The notes beneath the pieces are model-generated. The model ran no database searches. It was not told the DNA's origin and was given only the letters and a program-made list of their open reading frames with translations. The position numbers were made by a program, and so were the translations under genes. 5,340 bases of DNA from Actinomycetota bacterium (GTDB taxonomy: Bacteria; Actinomycetota; Actinomycetes; Streptosporangiales; Streptosporangiaceae): positions 1,459-6,798 of the forward strand of contig DPMS01000448.1 of NCBI GenBank assembly GCA_003541285.1. Reading direction: 5' to 3'. Below, in pieces: positions 1-5,340 of the stretch. The number at the start of each line of letters is the position of its first letter. Within the stretch, counting starts at the first letter, position 1.

Positions 1-367
1 GTGCCGGTGGAAGCCGGCCGGCTCCGGGCACTGCTGCTTGAGCTTGAGCGCCTCTACAACCATGTCGCCGACATCGGCGCGCTGTGCGACGACGTCGGCT
101 TCGGGCTGGTCCAGGCGCGCGCGCTCACACTCCGGGCCTGGCCGGGACGGTGCCGGCCACGGGCTGGGGATCGTGGAGGGCTGGCGGGGGAATGTCGTCC
201 AGCGGATCGAAGTCAGCCCGGACGGCCTGATCACACGCTGCAAGATCGTCGACCCGTCCTTCCTCAACTGGCCCGCCCTGCCGGTCGCCCTGGCCGGCAC
301 GATCGTCCCGGACTTCCCGCTCGCGAATAAGAGCTTCAACCTCTCCTACGCCGGAAACGATCTCTAG
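1..367 (+). pseudogene. Hydrogenase-4/formate hydrogenlyase-type large subunit (HycE/HyfG-like), internally deleted and frameshifted; 5' part outside window
   Basis: Two pieces of one protein are read in different frames. Frame 1, from position 1 to about 135, gives a mid-protein segment containing LELERLYNHVADIGALCDDVGFG, typical of the large subunit of group-4 membrane hydrogenases and their NuoD-like relatives. Frame 2, from about 143 to the TAG at 365-367, gives the family C-terminus: GLGIVEGWRGN, then DPSFLNWPAL, ending NKSFNLSYAGNDL. The family normally has a long stretch between these segments, on the order of 100-200 residues by my recollection, so there is an internal deletion as well as a frame change, with the junction near 133-150. 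The GTG at position 1 is probably an internal valine, because the intact family has a long N-terminal part. At the C-terminus the nickel-binding DPCxxC is DPSFLN, so both cysteines are absent. This resembles energy-converting-hydrogenase-related (Ehr) subunits, such as the mycobacterial HycE-like protein, rather than true hydrogenases. The product is almost certainly non-functional. Confidence 0.85.
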
Positions 368-437
368 CCGCGGCGGGCCTCATGGCCGGGGCGTCGTTCG
401 CGGGCGGGCAGGCCTGGGATCGGGCAGTTCATGGAGA

Positions 438-443
438 TACCAT
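438..443 (+). promoter_or_regulatory. Possible -10 element for the riboswitch/cytX operon
   Basis: TACCAT fits the actinobacterial TANNNT -10 pattern. It would place transcription start near 449-452, just ahead of the riboswitch core, as a riboswitch leader needs. No good TTGACA-like -35 is visible at the usual distance, so the call rests on position and a short degenerate match. The rest of 368-455 shows no gene. Confidence 0.3.
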
Positions 444-454
444 CGAGTCGGCAA

Positions 455-558
455 TCACACGGGAGCCCGGGCCAACCGGGCTGAGAGGGTGGCTGGCCGA
501 ACTGACTGCGCCACCGACCGTCTGAACCTGACCGGGTAATGCCGGCGTAGGGAGGCAG
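455..558 (+). ncRNA. TPP riboswitch (THI element) controlling the cytX-kinase operon
   Basis: The conserved THI-box parts occur in order. A GGGAGCC start (461-467) is followed by stem CCCGG (466-470) paired with CCGGG (476-480). Next come the CTGAGA box (481-486), which recognises the pyrimidine of TPP, and a variable hairpin of GGTGGC (488-493) with GCCACC (510-515). The second half has CTGACCGGGTAATGCCGG, with stem CCGG (532-535)/CCGG (542-545), and ends in the hallmark CGTAGGGA (546-553). TPP binding folds this aptamer and normally turns expression off. The start codon of the transporter is 7 bases beyond the conserved box, leaving no room for a separate terminator, so control is most likely translational. 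The closing P1 helix is not obvious; only short pairings such as GGC 450-452 with GCC 558-560 are seen. The aptamer identity is very secure; the mechanism is inferred. Confidence 0.95.
550..555 (+). promoter_or_regulatory. Shine-Dalgarno sequence of cytX, embedded in the riboswitch 3' box
   Basis: GGGAGG lies 5 bases before the ATG at 561 and is a strong ribosome-binding site that fixes this start. Its first four bases are the end of the conserved GTAGGGA box of the TPP aptamer, so the ligand-bound fold should directly limit ribosome access. Confidence 0.85.
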
Positions 559-560
559 CC

Positions 561-1973
561 ATGGCCGTCACACAGACACCGCAGGAGACGTTCGTCACCG
601 TCCGCGGAGACCAGCATTCCGAGGTCGCCCCCACCCTGGCCGATCCGGTCCCGCAGGCGCTCAGCCTGTGGGACCAGCTGGGCCTGTGGGGGAATCTCGG
701 CGTGAGCCTGCTCGGCTTCACCGGGGCGATCTTCGTGCTCCAGCCGGGCGGCACAGGCACGCCGGAACTGTCGCTCGCGGCGGGGCTGACAGCGATCGTG
801 ATCGGGACAGTGCTCGGCATGCTGCCCGTCGCGCTGGCCGGGCTGCCAGGTGCGCGGACCGGAGCACCGGCCATGGTGCTGCTCCGGGGGGTGTTCGGGG
901 CGAAGCTGTCCTATCTCCCGACGGCGGTCAATATTCTCCAGTGCCTTGGCTGGGGCATCTTCGAGCTGGTGACGATCGCCACCGCCGCGCACATCGTGGC
1001 GCCTGCCCTGCCGAAGTGGGGCTATATCCTGATAGCCGGCGTGGCGACCGCCCTGCTCACGGTCCGCCCGCTGGGCTCGATCCGGATCTTGCGCCGCTAT
1101 GTCACCGTCGCGGTCGTCGTCGTGCTCACCTACCTGTTTATCCAGCTCATCCGCCACCCGCTGCCCGCCTTCACGCACGGCACCTGGTCCGGCTTCTGGG
1201 TGGCGATGGACACCGTCGTGGCGGTGGCGATCTCGTGGGCGCCGCTCGCCGCGGACTACACCCGCCATTCGCGGAGCCAGCGGGCAGCGTTCAGCGGCGC
1301 GCTCGTGGGCTACAGCATCACCCAGATCTGGTGTTACGTGATCGGGCTGCTCGCCCTGCTCACCGTAGCGCGCAACCCGAACGACATCTTCGGCGCGTTC
1401 ATCGCACTGCCGGTGGGCGCGCTCGGGTTCGGCATCCTGGCGCTGCGCGAGCTCGACCAGTCCTTCGCCAACGTCTACTCGACGGCCGTGTCCACGCAGA
1501 ACCTGCGGCCCCTGTGGGACCGGCGGGTCCTGGCCCTGGCCATCGCCGCCCTGACCACCGCTGGCGCGCTCTTCCTGACCATCGCCGACTACGAGAACTT
1601 CCTCATCCTGCTGGGCTCGGTGTTCGTGCCGATGTCGGCCGTGCTCATCGTCGACTTCTTCGTCCTCGCCCGGGGCCGCTGGGACCTGTCGGGCCGTGCC
1701 CGCTCCCGCTGGCTGATGCTCCTGCCCTGGGCGGCTGGCTTCATCACCTACCAGCTCATCAACCCCGGATACGTTTCCTGGTGGGTGTCGCTCTGGACCC
1801 GGGTGGCCAGCCTGATCGGGTTCACGCCGGCCAGCTGGATGTCCGCGTCGATCTGCTCGTTCGTGGCCGCCGCGGTGGTGACCCTGCTGGTGGGCCGGCT
1901 CACCGCCCTGCTCCGGCGTCCCGCCGCCGCCCAGTTCGCCGAGCGCAGCCCCAGCGGCGACGTGAGCGTATGA
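561..1973 (+). CDS. cytX: NCS1-family permease, CytX-type; predicted hydroxymethylpyrimidine (thiamine precursor) importer
   Basis: The 470-residue protein belongs to the nucleobase:cation symporter-1 family (cytosine/purine/allantoin permeases). After a soluble N-terminus of about 35 residues, hydrophobic segments run through to about residue 450, consistent with the family's 12 helices. Visible family motifs are LPGARTGAPAMVLLRG (95-110), LQCLGWGIFE (126-135, with the substrate-stacking tryptophan position W131), ISWAPLAADYTRHSR (224-238), ANVYST (303-308) and DFFVLARGRWDL (365-376). Length is normal for the family and no damage is seen. The start is ATG 561, directly behind the GGGAGG of the riboswitch. 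Comparative genomics links TPP-riboswitch-controlled members of this family (CytX) to uptake of the thiamine pyrimidine HMP, and that is the basis of the substrate call; cytosine, another pyrimidine or a thiamine breakdown product remains possible. The gene is followed without a gap by a kinase gene, forming an import-and-trap pair. Expression should be low when TPP is abundant. Confidence 0.9.
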   Translation: MAVTQTPQETFVTVRGDQHSEVAPTLADPVPQALSLWDQLGLWGNLGVSLLGFTGAIFVLQPGGTGTPELSLAAGLTAIVIGTVLGMLPVALAGLPGARTGAPAMVLLRGVFGAKLSYLPTAVNILQCLGWGIFELVTIATAAHIVAPALPKWGYILIAGVATALLTVRPLGSIRILRRYVTVAVVVVLTYLFIQLIRHPLPAFTHGTWSGFWVAMDTVVAVAISWAPLAADYTRHSRSQRAAFSGALVGYSITQIWCYVIGLLALLTVARNPNDIFGAFIALPVGALGFGILALRELDQSFANVYSTAVSTQNLRPLWDRRVLALAIAALTTAGALFLTIADYENFLILLGSVFVPMSAVLIVDFFVLARGRWDLSGRARSRWLMLLPWAAGFITYQLINPGYVSWWVSLWTRVASLIGFTPASWMSASICSFVAAAVVTLLVGRLTALLRRPAAAQFAERSPSGDVSV

Positions 1974-3172
1974 CCGGGACGGCCGCGCCGGCCGGGCTCG
2001 TCCACGGCATGGGCAAGAATCTGGTCGAGCCGGACTGGAGCCCCCTCAGCCGCGACGAGGTGAGCGCGGTGCTCGCCCAGTTCACCACCCCCGCCACTGG
2101 CCAGGCCCGCAGCCCCGGCGCCGGCCCCCAAGACGCGGGCGGCGGGACCGTTGTCACGTGGCGCAGCCCGCGGCCGATGTCCGCCGCCGCACTTGTCAAC
2201 GGCGGCGGCGGCGCTGTCTTCGTGAAGCGCCACCACACCCGGGTACGTTCCGCCGCTCAGCTCGCCGCTGAGCACGCGTTCGCCGCCCACCTGGCCGCGC
2301 ACGGCGTACCGGTGCCGGCGGTGCGCCGCACGCTGGCCGGGGCGACCACGCTGGCGGGTGATGACTTCGTCTACGAGGTGCATGAGGTGGCTCCCGGCCT
2401 CGATCTGTACCGGGAAGCGATGTCATGGACACCGTTCACGAGCCTTGGTCATGCCCGGGCCGCGGGCGCTGCGCTCGCCCGGCTCCACCAGGCTGCGGCC
2501 GGCTTCCGGCATCCGGCGCGGGCACCTGGTGTGCTCACGAACTCCTGTGCTGTCATTGCCGCCGCGGACCCGCTCGCCGAGGTGGACGCCATGGCTGGCC
2601 AGCGGCCCGGTCTTGGCCGCTACCTGGGCACCCGGGACTGGCGGGACGACTTTGCCCGTCACCTGCTCCCCGCGATCCACCGGGCTGCGCCGCTGCTGGC
2701 CGCGCTGGAACCGCAGTGGGGGCATGGGGACTGGCATCCATCCAACCTCACCTGGGATTCCCCTGCCCCGGATGGGCAGGTCGCCGCGGTGTTCGACTTC
2801 GGGCTGGCCAACCGCACGTTCGCGGTCCACGATCTGGCGATCGCACTCGAGCGCAGCACCGTGGGCTGGCTGGAACTAACCGGAACCGGCCGGGCCGGGG
2901 CGGACCTGAGCGCGATCAGCGCCCTGCTCGACGGCTATGAGTCGGTCCGCCCCCTGAGCCCGGCTGAGGCCGCCGCTCTGGCCGAGGTGGTGCCCGTGGC
3001 CCATGTCGAGTATGCGCTCTCCGAGATCGAGTACTTCGCCGACGTGGTCCACTCCCCCGCCAACGCCGATCTCGCCTACGACACCTACCTCATCGGCCAT
3101 GCCCGCTGGTTCGCGGAGCCCGCGGGGTCAGCCATGCTCGGCCGGCTGCGTCAGCGGCCCGGCCGCCGCTGA
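1970..3172 (+). CDS. APH/choline-kinase-fold phosphotransferase in the TPP-riboswitch operon; candidate pyrimidine or thiamine kinase
   Basis: This 400-residue protein has a protein-kinase-like phosphotransferase fold of the aminoglycoside phosphotransferase (APH) superfamily. Key sites visible are the ATP-binding lysine K86 in AVFVKRHH, the partner glutamate E101 in AAEHAFAAHL, the hinge-like segment FVYEVHEVAPGLDLY (133-147), the catalytic HGDWHPSN motif (252-259, with D254 and N259) and the metal-binding DFG (276-278). An active kinase is therefore likely. Residues 41-60 are low-complexity Gly/Pro/Ala. The ATG overlaps the cytX stop as ATGA, and the Shine-Dalgarno match is weak, so translational coupling is likely; an in-frame ATG at 2009 is a less likely alternative. 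The substrate is not known. Co-transcription with a thiamine-precursor importer under TPP control suggests HMP, an aminopyrimidine or thiamine, in the manner of the thiamine kinase ThiK (same superfamily but shorter, about 270 residues). Antibiotic resistance is not suggested by this context. The 3' end overlaps the convergent tex remnant by 22 bp. Confidence 0.85.
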   Translation: MTGTAAPAGLVHGMGKNLVEPDWSPLSRDEVSAVLAQFTTPATGQARSPGAGPQDAGGGTVVTWRSPRPMSAAALVNGGGGAVFVKRHHTRVRSAAQLAAEHAFAAHLAAHGVPVPAVRRTLAGATTLAGDDFVYEVHEVAPGLDLYREAMSWTPFTSLGHARAAGAALARLHQAAAGFRHPARAPGVLTNSCAVIAAADPLAEVDAMAGQRPGLGRYLGTRDWRDDFARHLLPAIHRAAPLLAALEPQWGHGDWHPSNLTWDSPAPDGQVAAVFDFGLANRTFAVHDLAIALERSTVGWLELTGTGRAGADLSAISALLDGYESVRPLSPAEAAALAEVVPVAHVEYALSEIEYFADVVHSPANADLAYDTYLIGHARWFAEPAGSAMLGRLRQRPGRR

Positions 3173-5280
3173 CCGGCGTCATCCCCGCCGACCAGGCCGG
3201 CCCGCCGCAGCGCGTCCGCCATGGCGCCACCGCCGCCGGCCTCGGGGCGCTTCCCTCCCCCGCCGCTGCCCCGGCCCCCGCCGCGGCCGGCGTTGTGGCC
3301 GCCAGCACCGCCGTCCCGGCTCCTGCCGTCCCGGCCTGCGCTCCGCCCGTCCCGGTTACCGGGCCGCCCGGCCCAGCCGGGGCCGCCGGCCCCACCCGGG
3401 CCACCCGCGCCGCTGGCCTCATCGTCCAGCCGCATCGTGAGCGAAACCCGCTTCCGGGCAAGGTCGACGCCGAGCACCTTCACCCGCACGACGTCGCCGG
3501 GCTTGGCCACCTCCCTCGGATCGGAGACGAAGCTGCGCGACATGGCCGACACGTGGACGAGCCCGTCCTGATGCACGCCGATATCGACGAAAGCGCCGAA
3601 CGCGGCGACGTTGGTGACCACGCCCTCCAGCACCATGCCGGGCGCGAGGTCCTCCAGGGTCTCCACGCCTTCGGCGAACGCAGCGGTCGAGAAGCCGGGC
3701 CGCGGGTCGCGGCCCGGCTTCTCGAGTTCGGCGAGGATGTCACTGACGGTCGGCAGCCCGAAACGCCCGTCCGTGAACTCCTGTGGCCGCAGTGAGCGCA
3801 GCACCGCCGCGTTCCCGATCAGCCCGGGCACCGAGGTGCCCGCGGCAGCCAGGATGCGCCGCACCACCGGGTACGCCTCGGGGTGCACGCTGGAGGCGTC
3901 GAGCGGGTCGTCACCACCGGGGATGCGCAGGAAACCCGCGCACTGCTCGAACGCCTTGGGGCCCAGCCGGGGCACGTCCCTGAGTGCCTGGCGGGTGCGG
4001 AACGGGCCGGATGCGTCCCGGTGGGCCACGATGGCACCGGCCAGCCCCTCGCTGACGCCGGACACCCGGGCCAGCAGCGGGACGGAGGCTGTGTTGACGT
4101 TCACGCCAACCGCGTTCACGCAGTCCTCGACCACCGCGTCCAGCGATCGCGACAGCTTGACCTCGGCGACGTCATGCTGGTACTGGCCGACCCCGATGGC
4201 CTTGGGGTCGATCTTGACCAGCTCGGCCAGCGGATCCTGCAGACGGCGTGCGATCGACACCGCGCCGCGCAGCGACACGTCCATGCCCGGCAGTTCCCGC
4301 GCGGCGTAGGCGGACGCCGAGTACACCGAGGCCCCGGCCTCGGAGACCATCACCTTGGTGAGCTTCAGTTCCGGATGCGCCTTGATCAGGCCGGCCGCGA
4401 GCCGGTCCGTCTCGCGGGAAGCGGTCCCGTTGCCGATCGCGATCAGCTCGACCCTGTGTGCGGCGGCCAGGCGCGCGAGCACGGCGATGGACTCATCCCA
4501 GCCGGCTCCCCCCGGTGTCCCCGGGCCCCCGGCGGCCCGCCGTTTCAGCTCATGCGGGTAGATCGTGGCCGTCGCCACCGACTTGCCGGTGGCGTCGGCC
4601 ACCGCCACCTTCACGCCGGTCCGGAAGCCCGGGTCCAGGCCCATCGTCGCCCGGGGACCGCCGGGCGCGGCGAGCAGCAGGTCGCGCAGGTTCGCGGCGA
4701 ACACCCGGACCGCCTCGTCCTCGGCCCGCTGCCACAGCCGTGTCCGCAGGTCGATGCCGAGATGGACGAGGAGGCGGGTCCGCCAGGCCCAGCGGACCGT
4801 CTCGGCGAGCCAGCGGTCCCCCGGCCGGCCATGGTCGGCGATGCCGGCGTTGGCGGCGATCAGCTCCTCGTAGTCGTTGAGGTCACCGGCCCCCGGAGCC
4901 CGGCCGTCCGGGTACACCTCACCCGGGTCCAGGGTCAGGTCGAGGACCTCCTCCTTCTCCCCGCGGAAAACCGCCAGGATGCGGTGCGAGGGAAGTGCGC
5001 GCAGCGCCTCGTCGAACTCGAAGTAGTCCGCGAAATTGGCCCCCGCCTCCTGCTTGCCCTCCCGCACCCGCGAGACCAGGCGGCCCCGCGACCACATCCG
5101 TTCCCTCAGCGCACCGATCAGATCGGCGTCCTCCCCGAACCGCTCGGCCAGGATCGCCCGCGCGCCGTCGAGGGCAGCGGCCACGTCCGGCACGCCGCGC
5201 TCGGCATCCAGGTAGGCGCCGATGGCTCTGGTGATCGCCGCGTCGGCGCCCCGCGCCTCGTCAAGCCGCAGAAATTCTGA
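3151..5280 (-). pseudogene. tex: Tex transcription accessory protein, N-terminally truncated (S1 RNA-binding protein)
   Basis: Tex is a cytoplasmic nucleic-acid-binding protein associated with transcription. The open frame from 5280 down to the TGA at 3151-3153 encodes 709 residues. Numbering from the in-frame GTG at 5193, it contains the central Tex region with SHRILAVFRGEKEEVL (69-84), a YqgF/RNase H-like domain (about 182-312, starting MGLDPGFRTGVKVAV), VGQYQHDV (335-342), helix-hairpin-helix repeats (about 364-424), an S1 domain (about 517-588, with VTNVAAFGAFVDIGVHQDG) and a Gly/Arg-rich tail. Family-like sequence continues upstream of 5193 (AYLDAERGVPDVAAALDGAR), but TGA at 5281-5283 closes the frame and nothing Tex-like is seen in any minus-strand frame up to 5340. 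There is no ATG, GTG or TTG between the stop and 5193, and no Shine-Dalgarno before the GTG. Intact Tex is about 770-850 residues, so most of the Tex_N region (roughly 130-160 residues) is missing. A shortened product cannot be excluded, since the remaining domains are undamaged. Confidence 0.85.
3226..3417 (-). repeat. Low-complexity Gly/Arg/Asp-rich repeats encoding the Tex C-terminal tail
   Basis: Tex residues 593-656 are short imperfect repeats: GAGGPGGAGGPG, then RDGRS-type units (NRDGRSAGRDGRSRDGG), then GRGGGRGSGGGG. It resembles RGG-type RNA-binding tails found after the S1 domain in high-GC actinobacterial Tex proteins. The DNA is almost purely G/C with repeated GGCCCGCC-like motifs and is prone to slippage. 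The tail ends in a conserved-looking helix, AMADALRRAGL (657-667). Confidence 0.75.
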
Positions 5281-5340
5281 TCACTACTGCGACAACTGAG
5301 CGGCAGCCGTCTAAGCCACGATGCGTGCTCCCTCGGACCC
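5281..5340. other. Unrelated sequence beyond the tex breakpoint; possible rearrangement or insertion-element end
   Basis: This 60-base stretch should encode the Tex N-terminal region on the minus strand but does not. All three minus frames give non-Tex peptides and two contain stops (TGA, TAG). Base composition around 5271-5300 is more A/T-rich than the rest of the window, and the palindrome TGATCA (5278-5283) sits on the breakpoint. I recognise no transposase, tRNA or clear inverted repeat. The stretch is too short to name. Confidence 0.4.

Noticed and set aside
372..392. Possible terminator hairpin (GGCC-TCAT-GGCC) after the hycE-like remnant
   Set aside because: The stem is only about four pairs, has no T-run, and such GC pairs are common by chance in this DNA.
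429..1268. Long minus-strand open frame of 279 codons opposite the riboswitch and cytX
   Set aside because: Its protein is Arg/Gly/Asp/His-rich with no recognisable family, and it lies antisense to a clear riboswitch and membrane protein. It is a high-GC shadow frame.
668..1969. Upstream in-frame extension of the kinase reading frame through cytX
   Set aside because: The extension is Arg/Pro/Ala-rich out-of-frame reading of the permease. The kinase start at the ATGA overlap fits the family and operon structure.
1748..2383. 211-codon minus-strand open frame opposite the cytX-kinase junction
   Set aside because: No family resemblance; it is antisense to two well-supported genes and typical of high-GC frame shadows.
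1970..3172. Aminoglycoside resistance gene
   Set aside because: The APH fold is shared by many small-molecule kinases. TPP-riboswitch control and coupling to a CytX-type permease argue for a metabolic role.
3883..5280. 465-codon plus-strand open frame antisense to tex
   Set aside because: It is rich in Arg, Gly, Asp and His with no domain signature, while the opposite strand encodes obvious Tex domains.
1..5340. CRISPR array, tRNA or rRNA gene
   Set aside because: No regularly spaced direct repeats, no tRNA-like T-arm or anticodon structure and no rRNA-like stretch were seen on reading both strands.

Overview
This is high-GC, Actinomycetes-type DNA with strong G/C at third codon positions and tightly packed genes. 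The Tex protein with a glycine/arginine-rich tail and the cysteine-less hydrogenase-4-type subunit suggest a Frankia-like or mycobacterial-like actinobacterium. The genus is inference only and was not tested.

Layout. (1) Positions 1-367 hold the remains of a hydrogenase-4/formate-hydrogenlyase-type large subunit (HycE/HyfG-like). An internal deletion with a frame change joins a mid-protein segment to the natural C-terminus, and the window starts inside the gene. (2) Positions 368-560 are a leader with a weak -10-like element and a clear TPP riboswitch, whose last conserved box also supplies the Shine-Dalgarno sequence. (3) Positions 561-1973 encode an NCS1-family permease of the CytX type, predicted to import a thiamine pyrimidine precursor. 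(4) Positions 1970-3172 encode a 400-residue APH/choline-kinase-fold phosphotransferase. It overlaps the permease by ATGA and so shares its riboswitch-controlled mRNA. (5) Positions 3151-5280, minus strand, hold a Tex (S1-domain RNA-binding transcription accessory protein) gene. It overlaps the kinase tail-to-tail by 22 bp and has lost its N-terminal region: an in-frame stop at 5281-5283 is followed by unrelated sequence.

How the parts work together. The intact unit is a two-gene, TPP-repressed salvage operon. When TPP is scarce, the riboswitch should expose the ribosome site, the permease should bring in hydroxymethylpyrimidine or a related base, and the kinase may phosphorylate it (or thiamine) and trap it in the cell. 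The kinase's substrate cannot be read from the sequence and is the most interesting open question here. The operon is flanked on both sides by decayed genes, which suggests local rearrangement or genome reduction around a retained vitamin-salvage module.
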